Part shown: positions 40,375-48,845 of the stretch, one piece after another
Position numbering within the stretch: the stretch's first letter is position 1
Layout: the number at the start of each line of letters is the position of its first letter
NCBI RefSeq assembly: GCF_900176355.1
Contig: NZ_FWXI01000013.1
Span: 1-64,000 of the forward strand
DNA from: Sporomusa malonica
GTDB taxonomy: Bacteria > Bacillota > Negativicutes > Sporomusales > Sporomusaceae
Direction of reading: 5' to 3'
Length of the DNA: 64,000 nucleotides
Made by a program: the position numbers and the translations under genes
Notes under the pieces: generated by a model
Told to the model about the DNA's origin: nothing
Seen by the model: only the letters and a program-made list of their open reading frames with translations
The model's database searches: none

Positions 40375-41296
40375 ACGTGGATTGGGACGAGGATTGGATG
40401 CGTTGTTTGGTTCTCCTAATACTGGTGATGCTAATGTACATAATGAACAGCCTAATGAGATTGCCATCAAGGATATCGTTCCCAACCAGCACCAGCCTCG
40501 CCGGGATTTTGATGAAGAGGCGCTGGCCGAACTGGCGCAATCCATAAAACAGCATGGAATCATTCAACCGGTGGTTGTTCGAAAGACGCTCAGTGGCTAC
40601 GAGCTGGTGGCAGGGGAACGCCGGTGGCGTGCTTCGCAGTTAGCTGGTCTTAAGCAGATTCCGGCTGTGGTACGTGACTACACAGATGCCGAAATGATGG
40701 AAATTGCCTTAATTGAAAACTTGCAGCGCCGTAACCTTAATATGATTGAGGAAGCTATGGCTTTTCGTCGGCTTATGGAAGAGTTCGGGTTGACACAAGA
40801 AGAGGTGGCTCAAAGAATCGGGCGCAGCCGTTCAATGATTGCTAATATTGTACGACTCCTAAATCTACATCCAGAGGTACAAGATTTTGTTTCACGTGGA
40901 ACATTAACCATGGGACAAGCTAGGCCGCTGTTAGCTTTAGAAACTGTTGAAATGCAACTTGATGCTGCTAATCAAATTATTGAAGAAGACTTGTCTGCCC
41001 GTGATGCTGAGGAATTGGTGCGTCGTTTGGCTGCGCGTCGGCCTGCCAAGAAGGCGGAACCAAAGCCTTCGGTAGAGCCAGAAAACGGTGATGATCCTAA
41101 TCAGTTTTTCATGAATGAGTTTGAAGACCGGCTTAAGGTCATACTTGGAACGCAAGTAAGAATTAAGCCTGGAAAAATGAAGAGTAAAATTGAAATTGAA
41201 TACTATTCTCCTGAAGATCTGGAAAGAATTATGGAAATGCTGTCAACTCGCCAAGAACCAGTTTCTTCTAAATTCCGTGGACAGCTTGTAGTATAA
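40367..41296 (+). CDS. parB: Chromosome partitioning protein ParB/Spo0J
   Basis: 309 residues. The N-terminal MNKRGLGRGLDALFGS is the ParA-activating end; the CTPase/ParB domain follows (PNQHQPRRDFDEEALAELAQ, VAGERRWRASQLAGLKQIP, ENLQRRNLNMIEEA) with a helix-turn-helix (LTQEEVAQRIGRSRSMIAN). ParB loads as a CTP-dependent clamp at parS. One parS lies within this gene and another 100 bases after it. The start at 40367 has GAGGTG 7 bases upstream. Confidence 0.96.
   Translation: MNKRGLGRGLDALFGSPNTGDANVHNEQPNEIAIKDIVPNQHQPRRDFDEEALAELAQSIKQHGIIQPVVVRKTLSGYELVAGERRWRASQLAGLKQIPAVVRDYTDAEMMEIALIENLQRRNLNMIEEAMAFRRLMEEFGLTQEEVAQRIGRSRSMIANIVRLLNLHPEVQDFVSRGTLTMGQARPLLALETVEMQLDAANQIIEEDLSARDAEELVRRLAARRPAKKAEPKPSVEPENGDDPNQFFMNEFEDRLKVILGTQVRIKPGKMKSKIEIEYYSPEDLERIMEMLSTRQEPVSSKFRGQLVV
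40888..40903 (-). promoter_or_regulatory. parS: parS site inside parB
   Basis: TGTTTCACGTGGAACA is the exact reverse complement of TGTTCCACGTGAAACA, which fits the Firmicute parS consensus TGTTNCACGTGAAACA at every position. B. subtilis also carries a parS within spo0J (parB). Confidence 0.93.
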
Positions 41297-41301
41297 CATG
41301 G

Positions 41302-41398
41302 ATAAAGAAAACACGACTTTCTCCGAGGTGCGACTAGAGCTGATGTCGAGGTTGCCCTTATCCAGGGGAAAGTAATACTGTTCTAACAGGATAAAAAA
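41302..41398 (+). repeat. Dispersed two-hairpin 3'-UTR repeat, copy F
   Basis: It starts ATAAAGAAAACACGACTT 5 bases after the parB stop codon and ends ACAGGATAAA. The second hairpin is well kept (TTATCC/GGATAA, AAAGT/ACT). The first has drifted from the consensus. It ends just before a parS site. Confidence 0.82.
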
Positions 41399-41399
41399 A

Positions 41400-41415
41400 T
41401 GTTTCACGTGAAACA
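41400..41415 (+). promoter_or_regulatory. parS: parS site downstream of parB
   Basis: TGTTTCACGTGAAACA is a perfect 16-bp palindrome matching the parS consensus. It lies about 500 bases from the parS inside parB. Confidence 0.96.
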
Positions 41416-41463
41416 ATAATAGATCTGCTTGTTTTTGGGATGTCAGGGTGGTGGGGTGAAGAA

Positions 41464-42861
41464 ATGCGACTAGAAAAGGACTTGCTGGGGGAACGGGAAG
41501 TTCCTGCAAGTGTATATTATGGAATTCATACCTTGCGGGCATTAGAAAATTTTCCGCTATCAGACTATAAAGTATCTTACACTCTAATCAAGGCCATAAC
41601 TTTAATAAAAAAGGCAGCAGCAGAGGTCAATGCAGAGTTAGGTCATTTAGCAAAAGATAAAGCACAATCAATAGCGGTTGCAGCTGACGAAGTAATAAAT
41701 GGTAAATGGCGCGACCAATTTGTTATTGATGCCTTACAGGGTGGGGCTGGAACTTCTACCAATATGAATGTTAACGAGGTACTGGCCAACCGCGCCATTG
41801 AACTTTTGGGGGGGCAGCGCGGAGACTATGATCTGGTACATCCACTCAATCATGTCAATATGCATCAATCGACCAATGATGTTTACCCCACTGCACTGAG
41901 GATTGCGGCAATTTGGCTGCTTAAACCTTTAAGTGAGGGTTGTGCCGCCCTACAGGCATCACTCCAGGCTAAAGAAGCCGAATTTGCCGGAGTCATTAAG
42001 GTTGGTCGCACCGAGATGCAGGACGCGGTGCCTGTCATGTTGGGGCAGGAATTTAGCGCTTATGCTGGTGCTGTTGCCCGTGACCGCTGGCGATTGCATA
42101 AGGTGGAAGAGCGACTACGTCAGGCGGCGTTAGGCGGCACAGCCATTGGTACTGGGCTTAACGCTGATAAGAAGTACATATTTATGGTTAATGACCGAGT
42201 GCGGCAATATGCCGGTATTGGCTTGGCCAGAGCCGAGAACATGATTGACGTTATCCAGAACGCTGATGTATTTGTCGAGGTTTCAGGTTTGCTCAAAGCG
42301 TTAGCAGTTAATCTAGGTAAGTGTGCCCATGACCTCAGGCTACTATCCTCAGGACCGCGGGCTGGCCTGGGTGAAATCAGGCTGCCGGAGCGGCAGGCTG
42401 GTTCTTCGATTATGCCAGGTAAAGTGAATCCAATCATCCCTGAAGCCATCAATCAAGTTGCTTTTCATGTCATGGCTTCAGATATGGCGATTGCTATGGC
42501 GGCGCAGTCGGGCCAACTGGAACTCAATCCGTTTATGCCGCTGATAGCCCATCATTTGTTAGAAAGCTTGACTGTGTTAACGAATGCTGTAACAGTTTTT
42601 AATGAGTTTTGTATTCAAGGTATAACGGCAGATGCGCAGCGCTGCCAGGCGCTGTTGGAAGGTAGTCAGGTAAGTGTTACAGCCTTAGTTCCTCATATTG
42701 GCTATGACCTAGCATCAAAGGTGGCGCGCAGGGCTCTGGAGACTGGTGTGACCGTGCGTCAAGCTGCACTTGAATTAGCGGTGCTGCCGGAACCGAGGAT
42801 TGACGCCATTTTGGATCCTCGCGCTATGACAAGACCGGGAATTGCTGGGGCACAAAAGTGA
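41464..42861 (+). CDS. aspA: Aspartate ammonia-lyase
   Basis: 465-residue member of the aspartase/fumarase family; splits aspartate into fumarate and ammonia. The signature GSSIMPGKVNP, GTSTNMNVNEVLANRA and HPLNHVNMHQSTNDVYPTA are present. The aspartase assignment over fumarase rests on overall resemblance. The start at 41464 (MRLEKDLLGEREVP) is preceded by GGGGTGAAG; an upstream ATG at 41440 is weaker. hydF begins 17 bases later, so the two are co-transcribed; aspartase genes are seen near [FeFe]-hydrogenase maturases in other anaerobes. Confidence 0.85.
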   Translation: MRLEKDLLGEREVPASVYYGIHTLRALENFPLSDYKVSYTLIKAITLIKKAAAEVNAELGHLAKDKAQSIAVAADEVINGKWRDQFVIDALQGGAGTSTNMNVNEVLANRAIELLGGQRGDYDLVHPLNHVNMHQSTNDVYPTALRIAAIWLLKPLSEGCAALQASLQAKEAEFAGVIKVGRTEMQDAVPVMLGQEFSAYAGAVARDRWRLHKVEERLRQAALGGTAIGTGLNADKKYIFMVNDRVRQYAGIGLARAENMIDVIQNADVFVEVSGLLKALAVNLGKCAHDLRLLSSGPRAGLGEIRLPERQAGSSIMPGKVNPIIPEAINQVAFHVMASDMAIAMAAQSGQLELNPFMPLIAHHLLESLTVLTNAVTVFNEFCIQGITADAQRCQALLEGSQVSVTALVPHIGYDLASKVARRALETGVTVRQAALELAVLPEPRIDAILDPRAMTRPGIAGAQK

Positions 42862-42878
42862 TTAGGGAGGCAAACAAT

Positions 42879-44102
42879 ATGCAAGAAACCCCAAAAGGAT
42901 CACGCCTGCATATCGCCATCTTCGGACGCCGTAATGCAGGTAAGTCCAGTTTAATTAACGCCCTTACCAACCAGGATATTGCGCTGGTTTCAGATGTGCC
43001 TGGCACAACCACCGATCCGGTGTATAAAGCCATGGAGATATTGCCGATTGGGCCTGTCATGATTATTGATACAGCAGGCATTGATGATGTAGGTGACTTA
43101 GGCGCTCTCCGAATTGAGCGGACAATGCAAGTGCTTAATAAAGCAGATTTAGCTGTAGTAGTCATTGAACCTGAGCAGGGGTTGACTGAGTTTGAGCAAA
43201 CGCTTGTAAAAGAAATACGTAAACGCAGCTTACCCATTGCTGGTGTTGTCAATAAAAGTGATGTTATGTCGGCTTCGTCTGATACGATTGCCGGCTGGAG
43301 TACAACGCTCGATTTGCCGCTCATTAATATCAGTGCCAAAACTGGCCAGGGTATTGAAGAGTTAAAACGACTGATTATTAAGTTGGCTCCTGACAACTGG
43401 GAGGGTCCACCTGTTATTGGCGATCTGGTGTCACCAGGAGATACCGTAGTGTTGGTAGTCCCCATTGATTTAGCTGCGCCTAAAGGCCGCTTGATTCTAC
43501 CCCAGGTTCAGACCATTCGCGATCTTCTGGATAATGATGCCTGTGCCGTTGTAGTCAAAGAAAGAGAACTTAAGGAAGCATTGGACGGTCTGAAAAAACC
43601 ACCGCGTCTAGTGGTCACCGACTCGCAGGAATTTATGAAGGTGGGAGCAGATACCCCGCCAGGTGTAATGCTTACCTCGTTTTCTATTTTAATGGCTCGT
43701 CATAAGGGAGATCTTGAGACCTTAGTAACCGGGGCTAAAGCCATTGAAGCGCTAAAACCAGGGGATAAGGTGCTGATCTCGGAAGGGTGTACCCATCACC
43801 GGCAGGCAGATGACATTGGCAGGGTAAAAATTCCGCGTTGGCTTAGACAGGCAGTAGGTGGGGAACTTGACTTTGAATGGGTGTCAGGCGGTACGTTCCC
43901 TCCTGACTTGGCAAAATACAAGTTAATTATTCACTGCGGCGCGTGCATGCTTAACCGGCGGGAAATGCTGTATCGTCTGGCGATGGCCAGAGAGGCGGAA
44001 GTGCCGATCGTAAATTATGGATTGTTAATTGCCCAGGTTCATGGCATTTTGCACCGGGCGCTGGCACCATTTCCGCTAGCCCAAATGATACTTGAAGATT
44101 AG
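42879..44102 (+). CDS. hydF: [FeFe]-hydrogenase maturation GTPase HydF
   Basis: 407 residues. N-terminal G domain (GRRNAGKSSLIN near 16-27, DVPGTTTDPV, NKSD), a dimerisation domain and a C-terminal iron-sulfur domain with the HydF motif CTHH ... HCGAC. HydF is the scaffold on which the 2Fe subcluster is assembled before transfer to the hydrogenase. The start at 42879 follows GGGAGG. HydE and HydG, the radical-SAM partners, and the hydrogenase itself are not in this window. Confidence 0.95.
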   Translation: MQETPKGSRLHIAIFGRRNAGKSSLINALTNQDIALVSDVPGTTTDPVYKAMEILPIGPVMIIDTAGIDDVGDLGALRIERTMQVLNKADLAVVVIEPEQGLTEFEQTLVKEIRKRSLPIAGVVNKSDVMSASSDTIAGWSTTLDLPLINISAKTGQGIEELKRLIIKLAPDNWEGPPVIGDLVSPGDTVVLVVPIDLAAPKGRLILPQVQTIRDLLDNDACAVVVKERELKEALDGLKKPPRLVVTDSQEFMKVGADTPPGVMLTSFSILMARHKGDLETLVTGAKAIEALKPGDKVLISEGCTHHRQADDIGRVKIPRWLRQAVGGELDFEWVSGGTFPPDLAKYKLIIHCGACMLNRREMLYRLAMAREAEVPIVNYGLLIAQVHGILHRALAPFPLAQMILED

Positions 44103-44115
44103 GAGCGGATGAGCT

Positions 44116-45261
44116 GTGATCTATCTTGATAATGCTGCTACAACGTGGCCTAAACCAGAGTGTGTCTATCAGGCAATCGATCATTGCTTAAGAACAATGG
44201 GAGCTAACCCGGGTCGTGGTGGGCATAGCATGGCGCGGGCAGCTAGCCTGATGCTGTATGAGGCCAGGGAGGCCCTGGCTGAATTGTTTAGGATTGAAGA
44301 TGCAAATCAGATTGTGTTTACTCACAATGCAACCGATGCCATCAGTATGGCTGTGTTTGGGTTGCTTTGTCCTGGGGATACACTTGTAACAACTGCGATG
44401 GAACACAATGCTGTTGCCCGGGCTGTAAGATATGTGGAAGCGAAAGGTGTTCATGTAGTTATTGTTCCTTGTAAGCGTGACGGCCAGCTTGACATGAACG
44501 CCATGAGAGCAGCGGTCATGCAACGGCCTAAAGCAGTAATTATGAGCCATGCCTCCAATGTTACAGGTACCATTATGCCGATAGCGGAGATAGGGAAACT
44601 GACCAAGCAGATCGGCGCTATATTCATTGTGGATGCTGCTCAGACGGCAGGGGTGGAGGCAATTGATGTAGCCGCTATGGGGATAGACCTGCTGGCATTT
44701 AGCGGGCACAAAGGCCTGCTTGGGCCACAGGGTACAGGCGGCCTATATGTAAGTGAAGCACAGGCTGTCACACCACTTAGAGTTGGAGGAACCGGCAGTC
44801 TGTCCGAATCTGACAAACAGCCTGAGTTTATGCCTGACCGCCTGGAAAGCGGGACACCTAACACGCCAGGCATTGCCGGGCTTAAGGCCGGTGTCCGGTT
44901 TATATTGGATACCGGACGAGAAAACATTCAAGCCAAAGAAATGGCGCTGACCCAGCTTTTGCTGGACGGTTTAAAAGGTATACCAACACTGACTGTTCAT
45001 GGTAATACAGATATTGCCGGACGCACGGCCGTTGTGTCATTTACGCTCAATGGCAAAGACAGTGGGCAGATTGCTCATGCCCTTGACCGGGATTATGAGA
45101 TTGCCTGTCGCTCAGGATTACACTGCGCCCCCTGGGCCCATCAGGCGATAGGAACACTTAAGACTGGGACGGTGCGGCTTAGTCCTGGTTATTTTAATAC
45201 AGAAGAAGAAATCGGGCAGGTTATTGCCGCTGTACAGAAGATTGCTGCTCAAGGGGGTTAG
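44116..45261 (+). CDS. Cysteine desulfurase family aminotransferase
   Basis: 381-residue class-V PLP enzyme. The N-terminal MIYLDNAATTWPKP, the PLP lysine in FSGHKGLLGPQGTGGLY and the active cysteine in RSGLHCAPWAH fit the NifS/IscS-like group. It supplies sulfur for iron-sulfur clusters or other uses. GTG start after AGGAG, 14 bases after hydF, in the same operon; a role in cluster supply for HydF is plausible inference. No scaffold protein gene follows. Confidence 0.85.
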   Translation: MIYLDNAATTWPKPECVYQAIDHCLRTMGANPGRGGHSMARAASLMLYEAREALAELFRIEDANQIVFTHNATDAISMAVFGLLCPGDTLVTTAMEHNAVARAVRYVEAKGVHVVIVPCKRDGQLDMNAMRAAVMQRPKAVIMSHASNVTGTIMPIAEIGKLTKQIGAIFIVDAAQTAGVEAIDVAAMGIDLLAFSGHKGLLGPQGTGGLYVSEAQAVTPLRVGGTGSLSESDKQPEFMPDRLESGTPNTPGIAGLKAGVRFILDTGRENIQAKEMALTQLLLDGLKGIPTLTVHGNTDIAGRTAVVSFTLNGKDSGQIAHALDRDYEIACRSGLHCAPWAHQAIGTLKTGTVRLSPGYFNTEEEIGQVIAAVQKIAAQGG

Positions 45262-45264
45262 TAC

Positions 45265-45960
45265 ATGAAAGGGACCATAGTTAATGCCGCTGCTGTTCTT
45301 GTCGGCTCCGGGCTGGGGCTGGCGCTAAAACGTGGTATTCCGGAAAAATACCAAAGCACTGTCATGCATGGGATGGCGTTGGCCGTTGGTATTATTGGAT
45401 TGCAAATGGCCTTTAAGACTGAGAATATACTTGTCGTCATTTTAGGTTTGGCTGCCGGTGCAGTTATCGGTGAGTCACTTAACATTGACGGCTATCTCAA
45501 TAAAATTGGTGAATGGCTGTCAGCTAAGTTTGGCAGTCAGAACAACCCGGGAGAAAATAACATTGGCCGCGGCTTCGTTACGTCCAGCCTGGTATATTGT
45601 ATCGGTGCTATGGCTGTGGTCGGCTCAATTCAGGAGGGACTTACCGGTGATACCAGTACGTTGTATGCAAAGTCCTTGATAGATGGCATTGTCGCAATTG
45701 TATTTACCGCAAGCATGGGTATTGGGGTAGCATTTTCCAGTGTTTCAATTTTTGTATATCAAGGACTAATTACCCTGCTGGCCGGTTTTTTCAGCGCAGT
45801 GCTGTCTGATAGTATAATTAAAGAAATGACGGCAACCGGCGGCATTCTTATTGTCGGGGTGAGCATACTAATGCTGGAACTAAAAAAGATAAGACTGGCA
45901 AATCTGCTGCCAGCGATACCAGTCGCTGCAGCTATCGCCTATTTTTGGCCGACAATGTAA
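45265..45960 (+). CDS. DUF554 family membrane protein
   Basis: 231 residues with about six or seven hydrophobic segments; MKGTIVNAAAVLVGSGLGLALKRGIP and the repeated glycine-rich segments match DUF554 (YqgA/YdfK). It was proposed to be a transporter but the substrate is unknown. It begins 4 bases after the preceding gene. Confidence 0.88.
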   Translation: MKGTIVNAAAVLVGSGLGLALKRGIPEKYQSTVMHGMALAVGIIGLQMAFKTENILVVILGLAAGAVIGESLNIDGYLNKIGEWLSAKFGSQNNPGENNIGRGFVTSSLVYCIGAMAVVGSIQEGLTGDTSTLYAKSLIDGIVAIVFTASMGIGVAFSSVSIFVYQGLITLLAGFFSAVLSDSIIKEMTATGGILIVGVSILMLELKKIRLANLLPAIPVAAAIAYFWPTM

Positions 45961-46003
45961 AAAAAATTACTAATATCCGCAGATTAGAGGAAAGGTGATA
46001 CAA

Positions 46004-46522
46004 ATGACGACCATGGATTTGTCGCAGTATACAATATTCATTACAACAAATCTCCCTTACATATTACTTGGTCTGACTGCATTGATTTTTGTGGCACTTA
46101 TCGTTTTTATCAACATCAATATCAAAATGAGCCGCCTCAATAGACGTTACCAAAAAATGATGGCAGGCATGGACGGGGTAAATATTGAACAATTACTGAT
46201 CAAACATATAGAAGAAGTCCACCAGGCGGTGGGCAAAGTAAATCGCCTTGATGGTGAATGCCGTCGCCTGGACACGATTGCGACCGCTTCTGTTCAGTAT
46301 GTAGGAGTTGTTCGGTTTAATGCATTTGAGGATATGGGCAGTGACCTCAGCTTTGCTCTGGCCTTACTTGACGGCAAAAAGAACGGAGTAGTGCTGTCAA
46401 GTATTTACGGCCGGAATGAGTCGCGGGTCTATGCTAAGCCGGTGGCTGATGGTCAGTCTACTTATTATCTGACTGACGAAGAAAAAGGTGCGCTAGACAA
46501 GGCGTTGGTAAAAAGTTCATAA
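46004..46522 (+). CDS. DUF4446 family protein
   Basis: 172 residues: one N-terminal membrane segment (about 16-38), a basic stretch, a coiled-coil region and a C-terminal soluble domain (YVGVVRFNAFEDMGSDLSFA, then LALLDGKKNGVVLSSIYGR). Matches DUF4446, a Firmicute family near parAB genes; function unknown. Start at 46004 after GAGGAAAGGTG. Confidence 0.85.
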   Translation: MTTMDLSQYTIFITTNLPYILLGLTALIFVALIVFININIKMSRLNRRYQKMMAGMDGVNIEQLLIKHIEEVHQAVGKVNRLDGECRRLDTIATASVQYVGVVRFNAFEDMGSDLSFALALLDGKKNGVVLSSIYGRNESRVYAKPVADGQSTYYLTDEEKGALDKALVKSS

Positions 46523-46600
46523 ACTAGCAGGATTTTTATAGTTTTTGGCGAATATCATCAAAGTTAGGGCGAAAAAATTCTACTCAAGAAGGTGATGTTT

Positions 46601-47521
46601 TTGAACCAAAAAACGCCAAAGCCTGACAGACGCGAATATACATTGATGATTGTGCCACATCACGCTAAATCTGTATTTAGTGTTCGTATACCTATTAAAA
46701 CAGTCAAATACACGGCCGCAGCGCTGGTTGTTTGTCTTACAATACTCTCCGGCACAATGCTAAGCTATCGTTACCAGGCCAATGTAGCCACACAGGAAAA
46801 GCATGAGCTGGCTCAGCTGAGAGAAGTAAACAGCAAACAATATTCACAACTGGAAGAACTGGCTAAAACTACGGCACAGCTGCAGGAAGACATGAATCGC
46901 CTAAATCAACTTGATGCCGATCTTCACCGTTTGGTCAATGGTGAGGAGTCAACAGCAACTTCCCGTTCGGCCCCAGCTAGGGTGGGAAACCATAGCGGTC
47001 AAGGCGGCCCTAAAAGTAAGCCTAATATTGATCAATTGACCAATCTGACCAAAGAGCTAGGGGCAGCTGTTAAAGAAAGAGAACAGAGTCTTACAAACCT
47101 GAAAAATGCACTGACAGAAAAGAATGAGCGGTTAGCAGCTACTCCGTCTATTTGGCCGACAAGCGGTGATGTAACTTCGCGCTTTGGTTGGCGCAGTTCG
47201 CCGTGGGGCTGGGGTAGCGACTGGCACCCTGGTATAGATATTGCCAATGATACGGGCACTCCGATTGTCGCTACTGCTGATGGTGTTGTTACTAGCAGCA
47301 GCTGGTATGGTGGTTACGGAAAAATGGTAGAGATTGACCATGGTAATGGGATTGTTACAATCTATGGGCATAATTCGCAGCTCTTTGTTACCCCAGGTCA
47401 AAAGGTTAAAAAAGGTGAAACCATAGCCTATATGGGGAATACCGGCATAAGCACCGGGTCGCATTGCCACTATGAAATCCGCGTCAACGGCACTGCCGTC
47501 AATCCATCAAGTTTTCTGTAG
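46601..47521 (+). CDS. M23 family metallopeptidase (LytM type)
   Basis: About 306 residues with one N-terminal membrane anchor (near 30-52), a coiled coil (about 60-105), a low-complexity linker, a second coiled coil (about 135-170) and a C-terminal zinc peptidase domain. The metal ligands are visible: HPGIDIAN (HxxxD) and SHCHYEIR (HxH), so the enzyme should be active on peptidoglycan outside the membrane. TTG at 46601 chosen from the AGAAGGTG spacing; GTG at 46592 and ATG at 46595 are alternatives. It precedes a bactofilin gene, a frequent pair. Confidence 0.9.
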   Translation: MNQKTPKPDRREYTLMIVPHHAKSVFSVRIPIKTVKYTAAALVVCLTILSGTMLSYRYQANVATQEKHELAQLREVNSKQYSQLEELAKTTAQLQEDMNRLNQLDADLHRLVNGEESTATSRSAPARVGNHSGQGGPKSKPNIDQLTNLTKELGAAVKEREQSLTNLKNALTEKNERLAATPSIWPTSGDVTSRFGWRSSPWGWGSDWHPGIDIANDTGTPIVATADGVVTSSSWYGGYGKMVEIDHGNGIVTIYGHNSQLFVTPGQKVKKGETIAYMGNTGISTGSHCHYEIRVNGTAVNPSSFL

Positions 47522-47536
47522 GAGGTAATCGATAAG

Positions 47537-47917
47537 ATGTGGGGCAGTAAAAAACAAGCAATCAGCACAGGTGACCAAGTAGGCACTATTATTGGCGCAG
47601 ATACCTCGTTCAAGGGTAACATTACTTCACAGGGGACTATCCGCATTGATGGCCAGCATGAAGGTGAAATTGCTACTGCTGGAGATGTTGTCATAGGTGA
47701 AGGCGGTCAGCTGCAGGCTCAAGTGAAAGCCCGTAATGCAGTTGTTGCCGGGATGATAAAAGGCAACATCGATGTTTCGGATAAATTGGAGCTTTTGCCT
47801 ACTGCAAAAGTTTATGGCGATATCAAAGTAGGTACGCTGACAATCAATGAGGGCGCGGTATTCCGCGGCGCCTGCCAGATGCTTAAAGAAGTATCTGATA
47901 ATGAGGGCAACGAATAG
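47537..47917 (+). CDS. Bactofilin
   Basis: 126 residues: a single right-handed beta-helix of bactofilin type (GADTSFKGNITSQGTIRIDG, VVIGEGGQLQAQVKARNAVVAG, KVYGDIKVGTLTINEGAVFRG). Bactofilins polymerise without nucleotide and place cell-wall enzymes; the M23 peptidase immediately upstream is a likely client. GGAGG precedes the ATG. Confidence 0.93.
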   Translation: MWGSKKQAISTGDQVGTIIGADTSFKGNITSQGTIRIDGQHEGEIATAGDVVIGEGGQLQAQVKARNAVVAGMIKGNIDVSDKLELLPTAKVYGDIKVGTLTINEGAVFRGACQMLKEVSDNEGNE

Positions 47918-47927
47918 GGAAAAAATA

Positions 47928-47962
47928 AACCCAGGATGCTTTATAGTATCCTGGGTTTTTTA
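47928..47962. terminator. Terminator between bactofilin gene and yyaC
   Basis: The stem AACCCAGGAT / ATCCTGGGTT is followed by T on the plus strand. On the minus strand the A-rich side also gives T, so it can close yyaC transcripts as well. Confidence 0.85.
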
Positions 47963-47964
47963 TA

Positions 47965-48053
47965 CTGTTAGAAAGGTTAACTTTCCTCCTGGATAAGGGC
48001 AACATCGGCTTCCGCTTTCGTAAGGCTCGGCGCAAGCCGTGTTTTCTTTATAC
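47965..48053 (-). repeat. Dispersed two-hairpin 3'-UTR repeat, copy G
   Basis: On the minus strand it starts GTATAAAGAAAACACGGCTT about 11 bases after the yyaC stop codon. The first hairpin matches the consensus (CGGCTT/AAGCCG). In the second, the inner AAAG/CTTT stem is kept (GAAAGTTAACCTTTC) while the outer pair has decayed. Confidence 0.88.
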
Positions 48054-48063
48054 TTACAAGGGG

Positions 48064-48690
48064 CTATTTTGAATGACTTTGAGGCCGTCCTAGACCAAAA
48101 GATAAACCATGGGCAATGATGTCAGCCATTTTCATTACAAGGTTGAGGCGGGTACTCTGCAACACCAGATGCTCCATAAATCCACCGACATTGACAATGC
48201 CGGTGATATAGGCATTGCCAACAGGCGGCAGGTCTTTGTTAACCGCAGCGCCAGGCTTGACTGACCCATGACCTAAGGTAACACAGCCAACGTTTTCAAG
48301 TTTGCCCAAGCAGGCATCGACGGCAATGACGAAAGGGTGACCGAACGTCGTATTAATTGATTTGAGCATGGTTTCAAGGTTGGTAGCATGCACTGGGTCG
48401 TCAAGGGTGCCGTAAATATGTGGAAACAGATTAAGTGTTTTGAGCTTACTTCCTGTCAGCGGGCCCAGAGAATCACCGGTAGAGCGATCAGTACCGATGC
48501 ATAACACCACAAGTTCGTGACCGTCTGACTTGGCACCTTGAACCAGATTACGAACTGACATTGCCAAATCGTACACAGCGCCAGGTTGATTAATATTAAA
48601 CTTAGACTCACGCGCCGGTTCGGGGGCGGGTGGTGATTTAACTGGGGACAACCTACTCAACCCTGGAAAATTAAGGATATTATTTAACAT
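48064..48690 (-). CDS. yyaC: Sporulation protein YyaC
   Basis: 208 residues. The C-terminal ~150 match YyaC (VVLCIGTDRSTGDSLGPLTG, YGTLDDPVHATNL, FVIAVDACLG), a GPR-protease-like sporulation family that may be a germination or spore protease relative. The start at 48690 follows AGGAG at 8 bases; an ATG at 48723 has no site. About 45 N-terminal residues are proline-rich and poorly conserved in appearance. Confidence 0.88.
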   Translation of the reverse strand: MLNNILNFPGLSRLSPVKSPPAPEPARESKFNINQPGAVYDLAMSVRNLVQGAKSDGHELVVLCIGTDRSTGDSLGPLTGSKLKTLNLFPHIYGTLDDPVHATNLETMLKSINTTFGHPFVIAVDACLGKLENVGCVTLGHGSVKPGAAVNKDLPPVGNAYITGIVNVGGFMEHLVLQSTRLNLVMKMADIIAHGLSFGLGRPQSHSK

Positions 48691-48845
48691 ACCAAAACTC
48701 CTGTGAGATATTTTTAATACCATTATGTGTAAATCCAGAGCAATCTATGCATAAAGGGAGGAAATTTCATCAGGTAACAGGAATAATATATGAAATATTT
48801 AACAATAGATATAATAGAGGCTAAGATAGGGAGGCAAAATGATAG

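Noticed and set aside
44188-44709. 173-codon frame antisense to the cysteine desulfurase gene
   Set aside because: Shadow of a recognised gene with intact motifs on the other strand.
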